Notes: a model not told the origin generated them from the letters alone. Shown: positions 15,566-25,491, counted from the first letter of the stretch. The stretch: 64,000 nucleotides of DNA from Flavobacterium sp. Root420 (GCF_001427905.1 NZ_LMEF01000029.1:431580-495579); one strand, 5' to 3'. Numbers and translations are program-made.

Positions 15566-16366
15566 ATGAACGAGAATAATTTCCAGTATCTGCGCGATCA
15601 GTTGCTCTACACCGGATTTGGTGAGGCACTAGAATTAGAATTAAAAGAGAAATTAAAGCAAGGGGCCCCAAGCTTTACCCTTTACCATGAGACTTACCCC
15701 GAGGATCGTGTGGCCAGGGCTACCCTTACCTTTAATAAGGCCAAGGATTCGGATATGTATTTTTTTAATTCCTATAAAGTAGAGATGCAGAAAGAAAACA
15801 TATCCGATAGTCTGACCCATACGTTTTATATCGGAAAATCGGGCAATATCACCCTAAAGGAGGCCCAGAACCTCTTGATGGGCAGAGCCATCAACAAAGA
15901 CCTGCATACCCGCGAGGGCCACAGCTTTAACGGTTGGGTGCAGATGGATTTTAAACAAACCGATGAGCGCGGGAATTTCAAGCTGCAGCTCTACCATGAG
16001 AATTATGGCTACAACCTGCAGGGCACCCTGGCCAAATACCCAATAAAAGAGCTGCAGAATGAAACCCTGAGCGAGAACCTTTTGCGCTCGCTGAAAAAAG
16101 GAAACCTGCAGAGCGTTGTTTTTTTAAAAGACGGCAAAGAGGATCGGTTTTATATCATGGCCAGTCCCCAGTTCAAGACCATCGAAATTTACGATAGCGA
16201 TTTCAAGAAAAGGGACAACAGGCAATTTAAGGATATAAAACAGCTCGATGTAGAATATGATGTAGTGGGGGAGTCAAAAAAAAAAGCCCTCCATGAGGAT
16301 AGAAACCAGCCTGAAAAGCCCAAGCAAGCTAAAGCAAGAACAAATAACAGGTCCAATAAACTCTGA
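15566..16366 (+). CDS. Conserved mobile-element protein (DUF3945-like), function unknown
   Basis: 266 residues, no signal peptide or transmembrane segment. The text NENNFQYLRDQLLYTGFGEA, YMFFNSYKV-type repeats (YFFNSYKVEM), NITLKEAQNLLMGRAINKDL and HENYGYNLQGTLAKYPIKEL matches a cytoplasmic protein family that I know from Bacteroidota conjugative elements and plasmids, usually annotated only as DUF3945-like or hypothetical. The C-terminus is a lysine-rich disordered tail. It overlaps the next gene by 74 nt in another frame. Probably an accessory gene of the element rather than a part of the channel. Confidence 0.65.
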   Translation: MNENNFQYLRDQLLYTGFGEALELELKEKLKQGAPSFTLYHETYPEDRVARATLTFNKAKDSDMYFFNSYKVEMQKENISDSLTHTFYIGKSGNITLKEAQNLLMGRAINKDLHTREGHSFNGWVQMDFKQTDERGNFKLQLYHENYGYNLQGTLAKYPIKELQNETLSENLLRSLKKGNLQSVVFLKDGKEDRFYIMASPQFKTIEIYDSDFKKRDNRQFKDIKQLDVEYDVVGESKKKALHEDRNQPEKPKQAKARTNNRSNKL

Positions 16367-16646
16367 TAATTTCAAGGTTTTTTTGGAATTCTTTGCCGCC
16401 GTGGAGAGGGATCAGAGAATCAGCAACACCCATTTGGGGATTTTTGCCTCACTGCTGCAATATAGCCTTTGCGGCGGTTTTATAAATCCCATTAAGGTCT
16501 TTAGCTATCAGATTGCGTCCATGGCCAAAATATCCGAAACTACTTATTTTAGGTGCATAAAAGAGCTTAGTGATTATGGTTATTTAAGGTATGAACCTTC
16601 CTACAAGCATAACAAGCCCAGCTGTATTTATTTCTTGGCAGATTAA
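16293..16646 (+). CDS. Small helix-turn-helix protein of the mobile element
   Basis: 117 residues from ATG 16293; the start lies inside the previous gene (74-nt overlap), and the first 23 residues are basic and probably disordered. The body INSDNFKVFLEFFAAVERDQ, then NPIKVFSYQIASMAKISETT and YFRCIKELSDYGYLRYEPSY, looks like a winged helix of the kind found in small Bacteroidota mobile-element regulators or replication-initiator-like proteins. It is the last gene of the block and is followed by the hairpin terminator at 16720-16755. A regulatory role is inferred. Confidence 0.6.
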   Translation: MRIETSLKSPSKLKQEQITGPINSDNFKVFLEFFAAVERDQRISNTHLGIFASLLQYSLCGGFINPIKVFSYQIASMAKISETTYFRCIKELSDYGYLRYEPSYKHNKPSCIYFLAD

Positions 16647-16719
16647 AAAAAGCCCTCACACGCAGGGACACTGTATCAAAAGAAAGGAGTTGTACTGGAA
16701 TGTTATGCGCTTTTTTTTC

Positions 16720-16755
16720 AAAACCGGGATAAGGGGGTTGATCCCGGTTTTTTTC
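16720..16755 (+). terminator. Terminator closing the tra block
   Basis: An 11-bp perfect stem (AAAACCGGGAT, 16720-16730, and ATCCCGGTTTT, 16741-16751) has a 10-nt loop and is followed by a T run. It separates the rightward mobile-element block from the leftward glycan operon, whose last stop codon is at 16755, so both blocks end within about 110 nt. Confidence 0.85.
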
Positions 16756-18563
16756 TACTGTTTTTTTAAAACGCTTAATTCCTGGCTGGAAACTTTTATA
16801 ACCGTACCATGACGCGCGCCTGGCGGAAAGCTAATTTGTGCTGAAATATCTTCCCAACCCTGGGGTGTTTCTTTGACTGCCCCATATTTCTTTTGGGTGT
16901 ACTTATCAAAATAAACAGTCCAGTTATTGTCTATTTTAACGGCAGTTGGGCCCTCTGCCCAATAGTTTCCGGTAATGGCATCGCTCGCTGCACTATAGGG
17001 ACCTTTTAGTTTTTTGCCAACGGCTATTTTAATATTTTTCTGAACCGGATTTCGGGTTTCATCTTTTAAATACATTACAAACCCCTGATCTTGTTTTACA
17101 ATCGACGCATCTATTACATTAAATCCGGGTTCATACAGTAATTTAGTTTTCGAGAATTTCTTAAAATCTTTGGTTCTGGTATAGTAAATTCTGTGATTGT
17201 AGCCTTTTTCTTCCGCTGATTTTGTTTGCGAAAATTTCCCATCTATTGTAGAGGCCCAATAGATCATGTATTTTTTTGATTTTTCATCATAGGTAATTTC
17301 AGGAGCCCATGTATTTCTTGTTTTTTCCTCGGATGCCATTACAGGGATAAATTCCTGTTTTGACCAGTGAATTAAATCTTTGGATGACGCGTATCCAATC
17401 CCTTTATCGGTCCAGCTGACGGTCCAGACCATATGATACAATCCGTCTGGGCCTTTTATAACGCAAGGATCCCGCATGAGTTTATCTTTTCCAACTTCCG
17501 GGGTTAAAAACGAAGTGTCATTTTTTAAAGCCGTCCATGTATATCCATCTTCGCTGTAGGCCAAATGCAGGCCATCCTCACCGTTTCCTTTAAAATAAGT
17601 AAATACATAAGCCTCTGGTTGTAGCATTAAACTATTGGCGGCTAACCATTTTTCACAGGTTTTGGGCCAGGATGCATTTGTTCCTTCCACGCCCAAACCA
17701 AAACCATGGCCCCCGTTTTCATACAAATGCATCTCGGCAGCAACTTTTTCTTTTTTCAAAGCCAGATAATAATTAATGCTGTTTTCAACCGGGACTGCCT
17801 TGTCATCTGTGGCATGAACTAAGAATGTTTTTGGTGTGCCGGCATTTACCTGTTTTTCATTTGAATATTGATCCGCTGTTTCAGTGCCAGCATTTTGGCC
17901 TAATAAATTATCCTTAGATCCCTGATGGGTAATGCCCTGTTGCATGGAGATAACCGGATAAATTAAAATGGAAAAGTTTGGTCTGGCGCTCGTAGTGTCT
18001 TGGGGAACATAAATTTTATCATTGTAATGTGTAGATAAAGTGGAAGCCAAATGACCACCAGCGGAGAACCCCATAATGCCAATTTTGTTCGGATTCAATT
18101 TCCATTTAACGGCATTTCGACGAACCAGTCTCACAGCTTGCTGCGCATCCTGCAATGGACCAACAGTTTTATTTTTCATAATTAGATCACTGGGCAATCT
18201 ATATTTGAGAACAAAAGCATTTATGCCCAGACCATTAAGCCATTGTGCAACTTTAAATCCTTCTTTATTGATAGCCAGCATGCCATAACCGCCTCCAGGA
18301 CAAATGACGACAGCTGTTCCATTAGATTTTTGCGGATCAGCAAAATAAGCTGTAAGGGTAGGTTTGGTGACTTTTCGAACATCTTCTGCAATCCCGTTTT
18401 TATCGGTCACGATTTTCTCTGAATACTCCTTGGATATAATTTCATCGGGAACTTTATCCCATAATGGAATTTCTTTATTTTGCGAAAAAACGGAAAAGTT
18501 TATTCCTAAAGAGGCAAGAACGAATAGTACTTTAACTACGTTTAAATTAATTGATTTTTTCAT
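16755..18563 (-). CDS. Fusion of alpha/beta-hydrolase esterase and GH43-like beta-propeller
   Basis: 602 residues with a signal peptide (VVKVLFVLASLGINFSVFSQ). Residues about 35-310 are an alpha/beta-hydrolase related to acetyl-xylan and feruloyl esterases, with oxyanion loop CPGGGYG (88-94), nucleophile elbow GFSAGG (Ser167), Asp253/254 (ATDDKAVP) and His286 (GGHGFG). Residues about 318-600 form a GH43-like propeller, with SEDGYTW (337-343), RDPCVI (364-369), WAPEI (419-423) and WAEGP near the end. It probably removes ester groups and a terminal sugar (arabinose, galactose or xylose) from the same side chain in the periplasm or at the surface. It is the last gene of the leftward operon and overlaps the preceding GH2 gene by 17 nt. 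Exact specificity cannot be read. Confidence 0.85.
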   Translation of the reverse strand: MKKSINLNVVKVLFVLASLGINFSVFSQNKEIPLWDKVPDEIISKEYSEKIVTDKNGIAEDVRKVTKPTLTAYFADPQKSNGTAVVICPGGGYGMLAINKEGFKVAQWLNGLGINAFVLKYRLPSDLIMKNKTVGPLQDAQQAVRLVRRNAVKWKLNPNKIGIMGFSAGGHLASTLSTHYNDKIYVPQDTTSARPNFSILIYPVISMQQGITHQGSKDNLLGQNAGTETADQYSNEKQVNAGTPKTFLVHATDDKAVPVENSINYYLALKKEKVAAEMHLYENGGHGFGLGVEGTNASWPKTCEKWLAANSLMLQPEAYVFTYFKGNGEDGLHLAYSEDGYTWTALKNDTSFLTPEVGKDKLMRDPCVIKGPDGLYHMVWTVSWTDKGIGYASSKDLIHWSKQEFIPVMASEEKTRNTWAPEITYDEKSKKYMIYWASTIDGKFSQTKSAEEKGYNHRIYYTRTKDFKKFSKTKLLYEPGFNVIDASIVKQDQGFVMYLKDETRNPVQKNIKIAVGKKLKGPYSAASDAITGNYWAEGPTAVKIDNNWTVYFDKYTQKKYGAVKETPQGWEDISAQISFPPGARHGTVIKVSSQELSVLKKQ

Positions 18564-21513
18564 AAAACTCTATTTCAACAATGCGTAATTGACCTGTTGC
18601 ACCTACTGCTGTTTTATCCTTATATAAATCTAATTCTTTTGTTGGATCTACTTCAACAATTTTAGAAAAACCATCTTTTTCTGTGTTGGCGCCAATGAGT
18701 TCAATAGTGATTTTTTCAGCCAACACGGGTTCTAAGGGAATTGTTATATATCCCAAACTTTGTGTGGTATTTCCTTTAAAAACTTCTTTTCCATCGGCCA
18801 AAATTCGAATAGGATATATTTTAGTTCTCCAGCCTGTTAATTTAACTACAATTTCATTTACGATTGAAGGTTTTGAAAGTGTATAAGTTATAGTTCCTGT
18901 ATTAATATTCCCGTCATTTTTCCATTCAGTTAGCTCGTTGTCGTCATAACTTTTGTAGGTTTCAGCATTATTTGCCACAGAAACAGCATTTAGAATAGAT
19001 ACCGGAATCCTTTTTTGTGTGTAAGAGGGGGTTTTAGGAGTTGGCCCACGCTGTAAATTTGAGGGAAGGCTTGTTCGGGTAAGTGTTTCTGAGAGACCGT
19101 TTGTAACCAGTACCGGTTTTGTTTCAAAAGACAATTCAGATGATTTCAATCCGGCTGATTTGGCTGTGATTTTTATTTTTCCGGCCCTCGCCAAAGATTG
19201 AATCATAACACGATTGATACCATTTTCTACTGGAATGTCTTTTGAAAGGATATAATTTTTAGGCCCCTGGGCAATTCCGCCCAGCCATGCAGCTGGCCCT
19301 TCAATTGAAAACTCAATCATATTGTTGCTGATCGGACAGCGATTCCCGTTTTTATCTACAACTTCAACATCAATTAAAGCAACATCGGCACCGTCGGCCA
19401 GCATCCCCTGTGGCTGCGTTCTTAATTGTAGTCTTATCTCTGATGGCTCTCCTGTTGTTGTTTTTACATCTTGGCTTAAAACAGTTCCGTTTTCATCATA
19501 ACCAATCGCTTTTATTGTTCCTGATTTCCAGTTGATATTTTCAAACGTAAAAAGAAATCCATTGCTTCTTTTTCCAAATCCATTAGAGATTCCATTGATA
19601 AATAATTCAACTTTAGAGGTTGTTGAAACTACGTAAATGTTTTTGGTAACAGTCTCAGTATAATTCCAATGCCCTAAAATATGGGCACGATGTTTCTCAA
19701 CATCAACCCAGCCATCCCAGATGACCTGATGCGCCCAATAACCGTCTTTAGGGATTCGCATCGCATCAACTTCGCCACTTGTTCTGTAATTTTCTTCACC
19801 GCGATGGTGTGTATTGGAGTCTGAGAAAATGATGTTTACGCCGCCGGAGTTCACTCTTTTCCCCGTTCCTGGTCTTTCCCGGTAATAATCATACCATCGG
19901 ATGATATTTTCAATAGCGTGATGATCCTGATTATGGTTGTAATCATTGGCAGGGTTTCCACGATATAAAGGTCCATCGCCTTCTTTATGAAAAGGAGGGG
20001 AGAATTCATCCCAATACTTTCGCAAGCCTTCATCTCTTGAATATTCAGTTGCCCACAATGGTTTTCTGGCACTTTTGTTAATATAAAGCATCTCTCCGCC
20101 ATATTCGGCTTCCTGACTCTCCAGCATCTCGCGAGAGCCAATAGCGCGTCCACCAAAAGGATCATACGTATTTCTGAGACTTTTCATTTCATGCATATGA
20201 GCCTCACTAATGGATTCATTTCCGCTTTCATAAAAAATAATGCTCGGGTTATTTCTATTATAAATAATGGCATCCCGCATCAAGTTTACACGCTGTTTCC
20301 AGGTATCTCCCTGCGCGTCTTTTTCGGCATCACCAGCTGGCATTGCCTGTAACAATCCAACTCTGTCGCAGGATTCTACATCTTGTTTCCATGGCGTGAC
20401 ATGCATCCAGCGGACTAAATTCCCATTGCCTTCAACAATTAATTTGTTACTGAAATCACTAATCCATGCGGGAACGGACATCCCAATTGCAGGCCATTCA
20501 TTACTGGTTCTTTGTGCATATCCTTTTATCTGCAGCGCCCGGTCATTCAGCCAAAATTGGCCTTCCTTAAAAGCGGTCTTTCTAAAGCCGGTTTTGGTTG
20601 ATACTTCATCAATGATTTTTCCATCGACTTTTAAAACCGTTTTTACGGTATATAAATAACCGTAACCCCAGCTCCAGAAGTGCAGATGGTTAACCAGAGT
20701 AGCAGCTTTTAAAATTTTTGTCTCGTTTGGCAGAATTGTCGTTTTTTCGCTTGAAAAAGAAGCAATCTTTTTGCCATCTAAATCTTCAATGATAACATCA
20801 TATTGAATTGTTTTTGAATTTTCAAATTCATTGCGAACTTCTGTTTCAGCATTGATAACAGCACTTTCTGTCGGAATATCAATATTAGTTGGATAGATGT
20901 AAACTCCGGTAGTTTTTAGATTGGAGTAGAGCGGAAGTGTTTGATATAATTTGCCTGTAATATGAAGAAAAACGTTTTTTGGAATTCCGCCATAATTAGC
21001 ATTAAAGTTGATGTTATTCCATTGATAGGATGCTCCTGTGGCTTGCTGCTTGTACTTCCAGTCGTTATCAATTCTAAGAGCAATTGTATTTTCTTGAGGA
21101 AAAGGTTTTACCAAATTTGAAATATCAAAGCCAAAGGCCATTACGCCATTTTCATGAAGACCAACTTTTTGTCCATTTAAATAAAGCACTCCCCCTTGAC
21201 GAATTCCTTCAAATTCAAGAAAAATTTTAGGATCTTTGATGCCTTTGGGAAGTTTAAATTTCTTTCGATACCAAACAATTCCCGTAGTAAGATGTTCAAT
21301 GTCTTTTTCAAAAGCTTCCTGCTGATTATAAGCATGAGGAAGCGTTACTTTTTTCCATGAATTATCATTAAAAGAAGGAGATTCTGCATCTTTTGAGTCT
21401 CCTGTTTTTAGTTTCCAATCGGCATTAAAATTGTATTTTTCTCTCTTAAATTCCTGAGAAAATAAAGCTGAATTAAAAAGAAGTAAAACAAAATACAATA
21501 ACGCTTTTTTCAT
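18547..21513 (-). CDS. Glycoside hydrolase family 2 (beta-galactosidase-like), with C-terminal discoidin-like domain
   Basis: 988 residues with a signal peptide (LLYFVLLLFNSALFSQ). Sugar-binding domain about 25-190 (GIVWYRKKFKLP; YLNGQKVGLHENG), immunoglobulin-like domain about 195-310, TIM barrel about 315-600 with acid/base Glu433 (FYESGNESIS) and nucleophile Glu490 (LWATEYSRDEG). After the barrel come Ig-like domains and a C-terminal discoidin/F5-8-like domain (about 850-988, INTGTITYTLSKPSIVNEIV). GH2 enzymes of this architecture remove beta-linked galactose, glucuronic acid or related sugars; removal of galactan side chains would fit this locus. The start codon overlaps the stop of the GH105 gene (TAATG), indicating coupling. 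Confidence 0.9.
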   Translation of the reverse strand: MKKALLYFVLLLFNSALFSQEFKREKYNFNADWKLKTGDSKDAESPSFNDNSWKKVTLPHAYNQQEAFEKDIEHLTTGIVWYRKKFKLPKGIKDPKIFLEFEGIRQGGVLYLNGQKVGLHENGVMAFGFDISNLVKPFPQENTIALRIDNDWKYKQQATGASYQWNNINFNANYGGIPKNVFLHITGKLYQTLPLYSNLKTTGVYIYPTNIDIPTESAVINAETEVRNEFENSKTIQYDVIIEDLDGKKIASFSSEKTTILPNETKILKAATLVNHLHFWSWGYGYLYTVKTVLKVDGKIIDEVSTKTGFRKTAFKEGQFWLNDRALQIKGYAQRTSNEWPAIGMSVPAWISDFSNKLIVEGNGNLVRWMHVTPWKQDVESCDRVGLLQAMPAGDAEKDAQGDTWKQRVNLMRDAIIYNRNNPSIIFYESGNESISEAHMHEMKSLRNTYDPFGGRAIGSREMLESQEAEYGGEMLYINKSARKPLWATEYSRDEGLRKYWDEFSPPFHKEGDGPLYRGNPANDYNHNQDHHAIENIIRWYDYYRERPGTGKRVNSGGVNIIFSDSNTHHRGEENYRTSGEVDAMRIPKDGYWAHQVIWDGWVDVEKHRAHILGHWNYTETVTKNIYVVSTTSKVELFINGISNGFGKRSNGFLFTFENINWKSGTIKAIGYDENGTVLSQDVKTTTGEPSEIRLQLRTQPQGMLADGADVALIDVEVVDKNGNRCPISNNMIEFSIEGPAAWLGGIAQGPKNYILSKDIPVENGINRVMIQSLARAGKIKITAKSAGLKSSELSFETKPVLVTNGLSETLTRTSLPSNLQRGPTPKTPSYTQKRIPVSILNAVSVANNAETYKSYDDNELTEWKNDGNINTGTITYTLSKPSIVNEIVVKLTGWRTKIYPIRILADGKEVFKGNTTQSLGYITIPLEPVLAEKITIELIGANTEKDGFSKIVEVDPTKELDLYKDKTAVGATGQLRIVEIEFYEKIN

Positions 21514-22631
21514 TATTTCATTTTATAAATTTCTGAACCGGCAAGTAAAAAACACCCTAATCCGTAATCTTCAAAATCTGGAATTTTATCGTATGATAAT
21601 GGCTGACCATCTTTAGGCTCTTTTCCGGTTGATTGTAAAAAGCCGAGAAATCCATTAGTATGCAAACTTTCAGTTGTAATTGCATTCCATGCTTTTTGTA
21701 CAACAGGCAAATAAGCTTCTTTTTTCAAAATTCCACTATTAATTCCGTAGGTTATTCCATAAACGAATAAAGCAGTTCCTGAAGTTTCCTTCTCGCCAAA
21801 GTTTGTTGGATCATGTAAACTTACATTCCAGAATCCGTCAGGTCTTTGAATAGGAACAAGCGCGGCTGCCATAGCTTTTAGATCCTTTACATATTGTTCT
21901 CTGTGCGGTGCATTTTCAGGAATGATGGTAAGTACTTTTGCCAAAGCGCCAATTACCCAACCATTACCACGGCTCCAGTAACAATCTTCGCCATTTGGTT
22001 CTTTGTATGGAGGATCAAAATCGGCATCCCGCCACCACAGGCCATCTTTTGGATTAAAAAGTCCGTTGTCTCCATGTTTGTTTCTGGAATACATATACAT
22101 CTGGTACATTTTCTCGAAATAACGATTGTCTTTTTCAAGTACTCCCATTTTTGCAAAAACCGGCATTCCCATTTGGATGGCGTCAATCCACGACCAATCG
22201 TCCAATTGAGCTGTATTTAAAAGCATATTAATATTGGCTTTTGTATTTTTTAGTTTTTTAGAATCTGGTTCTAAATTGTACAGGTCAATATAGGTTTGAG
22301 CAGCACAATAATTGTCAGCATTGCGGGTTGTGTTACCACTATTGAATCCCCATTTATGGAATTCTGACCAGGAATAAGCATAGTCATAATAGGCGTCTTT
22401 CGGGAAAATTTCGTGCAGGGCCATGAGTCCTTCATAATAAACTCCGCGTGTCCAAATATTACTCGGACGTTCTTTATTGGTAATAATAGTTTTGCCGGTT
22501 TCTGGCCACTTCTGCATAAAATAATCATTGGCCAAAATCATTTGTTTCAGCACCAGTTTTTTATCAAAAGGCTGTTGTGCATTTGCCGTATATAAAAAGC
22601 ATATAGCGAAGATTAAAAGTAATTTTCTCAT
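21513..22631 (-). CDS. GH105 unsaturated rhamnogalacturonyl hydrolase
   Basis: 372 residues, the usual GH105/YteR length, with a signal peptide (LLLIFAICFLYTANAQQ). It is an (alpha/alpha)6 barrel with the catalytic Asp150 in DWSWIDAIQMGMPVF and the conserved YWSRGNGWVIGALAKVLTII helix. It removes the unsaturated galacturonosyl residue that lyases leave at the non-reducing end of rhamnogalacturonan oligosaccharides. A signal peptide places it in the periplasm. It lies 22 nt after the GH106 gene and is coupled to the GH2 gene. A second, divergent GH105 is at 42474-43826. Confidence 0.92.
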   Translation of the reverse strand: MRKLLLIFAICFLYTANAQQPFDKKLVLKQMILANDYFMQKWPETGKTIITNKERPSNIWTRGVYYEGLMALHEIFPKDAYYDYAYSWSEFHKWGFNSGNTTRNADNYCAAQTYIDLYNLEPDSKKLKNTKANINMLLNTAQLDDWSWIDAIQMGMPVFAKMGVLEKDNRYFEKMYQMYMYSRNKHGDNGLFNPKDGLWWRDADFDPPYKEPNGEDCYWSRGNGWVIGALAKVLTIIPENAPHREQYVKDLKAMAAALVPIQRPDGFWNVSLHDPTNFGEKETSGTALFVYGITYGINSGILKKEAYLPVVQKAWNAITTESLHTNGFLGFLQSTGKEPKDGQPLSYDKIPDFEDYGLGCFLLAGSEIYKMK

Positions 22632-22653
22632 TTTAGTACTGGTTATTTAGTAG

Positions 22654-25464
22654 TTAGTTTTTTGGTTTTAATGGTGTTAGCGTAACAGGCCCTAGTAACC
22701 CTGAAGGCATTGGGCTCCATTTTGTGGCGTCGAATTTCTTATAATCTTTATCAACCATATTAATTTCATAGAAAATTTTCCATTCTTCGCCTTTGAGTTC
22801 CTTGTCCCTGATTCGGTTGGCAGAAAGATTGGTAACCTGAACTTTTAAGGTATTTTTTCCAGCTTTTAATTTTCCAATATTCAAATTATATGGAACTGAC
22901 CAGGCGGTTCCAATAAACTGATCATTTAGCCAAACTTTTGCGCTTTCGCGGACATCTCCCAAATTTAAACTCCAGGCTTCTGTTTTGGTATTCGGATTAT
23001 CAAATTGAAGTGTGTATGTTGCAGATCCTGAAAAAGCTTCTGCCTCAGGACCTAATTTTGTCCAGGATTCTAAATTCGAAATTGTTGCAACTGGAGGTAA
23101 TTTTGGACCGCCTTTATCAAAAGCAATTTTCCAGTTTCCTTTTAACGGAATAGCGGCAGCAGTTGGTTCGAAGTAATTCCATTTCTTTTGAGAAACCGTG
23201 TTTTCTGTTTTTAGAAAATAAGATTGCCCTGGTTCTATTTTAATTTTTACAAGTGTTGTATTGGCGTCTTTCTTTACAATAGCATTCCCATAATTTCTGT
23301 TTAACGGATCAAAAATTACAACCTCTTTATTACCAATTTGAATCGGAATAAATTCATCAATTGTTTTAGGAGTGTGATTTACTACATAATATATTTTTTC
23401 CCCATCAACATTTCTTCGAATGAATTTTAAACCTGTATTTACAAGTGTTTCAGGATATATTTGAGCATTTTCTAATGTTGTAAAAATATCAGTTGTTGGT
23501 TTAACTAGTTCAGTGTTTGCCGTTAAAAGTGTTTTAAGTTCCTGTTCCTGTTTTTGGTACTCATTAAAACCGGGAACAGATTCCGGAAGTCCTTCAAATA
23601 TAATATTCGCACCCGCTTTCTTCAGCTCAAGGAGTTTCTGCAAAGTGGCAAGCGGCATTTTTTTGCATTCAGGAACAACTAGTGATTTGAAAGTTCCGCC
23701 TGGCAGACTAACTTTTCCGTTCACGACTTTTGCCTGGGCAATAAAATTATCTGAAATAAAGTCAACGCCGTATCCTTTTTTTATTAAACTTTTGGTTGTA
23801 TCATAAAAAGAAGTTTCATACAACCATTCAGATAAAGAATGTATTTTGAATTGAAAAAACAAAGTTCCTTTTTGATATTTGTCCCAAGTATCAAAAATGG
23901 GCCAATAAAGTAATATTTCATTATCTGATTTTCCCTGTTGCAACAGGGATTGACAGTTTGCAATATAAGAGAACAGGGCAGGAGCATCCTCCCAAATACT
24001 GTTATTGGAATTGAAATTTACAGATGCATAAAATTTCCATCCCGGCCAGGCTGCTCTTTCTGGCGAATAAGTTGAACCATGAAGAAAAATATGATTGACG
24101 CCATTCAGCATTAAATCTTCTGCTTCTGGTTTACATTGTGATAAAGCTGTTTTAAAATGTTCTCTTAACCAGGTAAAAGTTTCAGAAGAAACAAGGTTTT
24201 TTCCTGAAATGTGAGCTGCAGATGACGAGAATTTCAGCATTACCGGATCTGCATCTCCTTCACGGATATCTTCTTTTTCACGTCTGAAACCCGGAATGTC
24301 AAATGGCATAGAACCAAAAGTTTCACATTCGGGAATATCGGCGGAAGCATATAAATCAATTAAATTCCCGGGAGATCCGTGTGCCTGAAGTTTGGTTTTA
24401 TAGTTTTTTGAATTTGCCCATTGTGTCCAGGGTTTGTCAAATTTATTCAATAATAAATCGCCAATAGTTTGTCTGTAATCACTTTTTATTCGGTTACCAA
24501 TTTCATTATCAGTTTCACTCAACAATGATGGCATTTGTTTTTTTAAATCATAGCCTCTTAGTTTTTGAAATTCTTCGAAAAAATTAGGCGTAAAATCAGT
24601 TCCGTAAACTTCATAACTGTCATTAAAAATAGCCCTGATTTTTCCCTCACGTCCTTTAAAAGCATTGTTAAAAGGAACAACATATTCATTTAAGGCTTCT
24701 TCGGAATAATGGTCTAATGTAAAACCGCTCCCTCCAGGAGCAGCTCTTTTTACCTGCTGTCCGGTTTTACCACTAAAAATAGCATATAAGGTATAATCTG
24801 TTTTTTTGGCTTTCCATTTTAATTTATTTGGTTCTAATGAATTAGGAATAGAAACAGATTTTCCGTCAATACCTTTATCCTTTGGTTTAGAAAGATTTTT
24901 ACTCAATTGATTTGTCAGATCAATAACAGATCCGTCGCTTCCATGGGCCACCACATATAACAGTTCTGCAGGCTGTTTTTCTTTACTGTTTTCCAGTTTA
25001 ATATTTCGATCAATTGTTTCATTCTTTTTCACCTGGTATTTCTCGACAATCAATTTTGTAGCGGCATGGGGCAAAGTGACATGCGAACCTCCATAAGGCC
25101 AGCCCGTTCCTAAAACCATATCAACCTGCATGTGGAGACTGTCAGAAATATGAATGGTATAATCCAACATTTCCAGCCATTTTGGAGAGAGATAATCAAT
25201 GAAATTGCTTTCTTCTCCTTTGACACCATAGATTGGTGTAATTTCTACGCCACCAATTCCGGCCTTATGAAAATCTACAAGGCTCTTTTTTAGGTTTGGT
25301 TTGTCTACAGCACTTCCCATCCACCACCAGCGTGTCCATGGCTGATTAATATTCGTTGATTTTGGCCATGGAGAAGTTGTTTCCTGAGCAAATGAATTTA
25401 TAAAGCAATAAAAAAACAGAAGAATAAGGGAGCAATTTGATTTATTAAATCTCATCATTGTCAT
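22654..25464 (-). CDS. GH106 alpha-L-rhamnosidase
   Basis: 936 residues with a signal peptide (SLILLFFYCFINSFAQE). The N-terminal catalytic part begins WTRWWWMGSAVDKPNLKKSL and has GIGGVEITPIYGVKGEESNF and DMVLGTGWPYGGSHVTLPHA, a signature I recognise for family GH106. The C-terminal region is a beta-sandwich (SATYTLQFDNPNTKTEAWSL; GDVRESAKVWLNDQFIGTAW). GH106 enzymes remove alpha-L-rhamnose from rhamnogalacturonan I or II. It is the first gene of the leftward operon, with the operator/promoter at 25492-25537 upstream. The start may be ATG 25464 or the in-frame ATGs two or three codons later. Confidence 0.92.
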   Translation of the reverse strand: MTMMRFNKSNCSLILLFFYCFINSFAQETTSPWPKSTNINQPWTRWWWMGSAVDKPNLKKSLVDFHKAGIGGVEITPIYGVKGEESNFIDYLSPKWLEMLDYTIHISDSLHMQVDMVLGTGWPYGGSHVTLPHAATKLIVEKYQVKKNETIDRNIKLENSKEKQPAELLYVVAHGSDGSVIDLTNQLSKNLSKPKDKGIDGKSVSIPNSLEPNKLKWKAKKTDYTLYAIFSGKTGQQVKRAAPGGSGFTLDHYSEEALNEYVVPFNNAFKGREGKIRAIFNDSYEVYGTDFTPNFFEEFQKLRGYDLKKQMPSLLSETDNEIGNRIKSDYRQTIGDLLLNKFDKPWTQWANSKNYKTKLQAHGSPGNLIDLYASADIPECETFGSMPFDIPGFRREKEDIREGDADPVMLKFSSSAAHISGKNLVSSETFTWLREHFKTALSQCKPEAEDLMLNGVNHIFLHGSTYSPERAAWPGWKFYASVNFNSNNSIWEDAPALFSYIANCQSLLQQGKSDNEILLYWPIFDTWDKYQKGTLFFQFKIHSLSEWLYETSFYDTTKSLIKKGYGVDFISDNFIAQAKVVNGKVSLPGGTFKSLVVPECKKMPLATLQKLLELKKAGANIIFEGLPESVPGFNEYQKQEQELKTLLTANTELVKPTTDIFTTLENAQIYPETLVNTGLKFIRRNVDGEKIYYVVNHTPKTIDEFIPIQIGNKEVVIFDPLNRNYGNAIVKKDANTTLVKIKIEPGQSYFLKTENTVSQKKWNYFEPTAAAIPLKGNWKIAFDKGGPKLPPVATISNLESWTKLGPEAEAFSGSATYTLQFDNPNTKTEAWSLNLGDVRESAKVWLNDQFIGTAWSVPYNLNIGKLKAGKNTLKVQVTNLSANRIRDKELKGEEWKIFYEINMVDKDYKKFDATKWSPMPSGLLGPVTLTPLKPKN

Positions 25465-25491
25465 TTCAAATGGTTGTCAGTTAGTTAGAAG

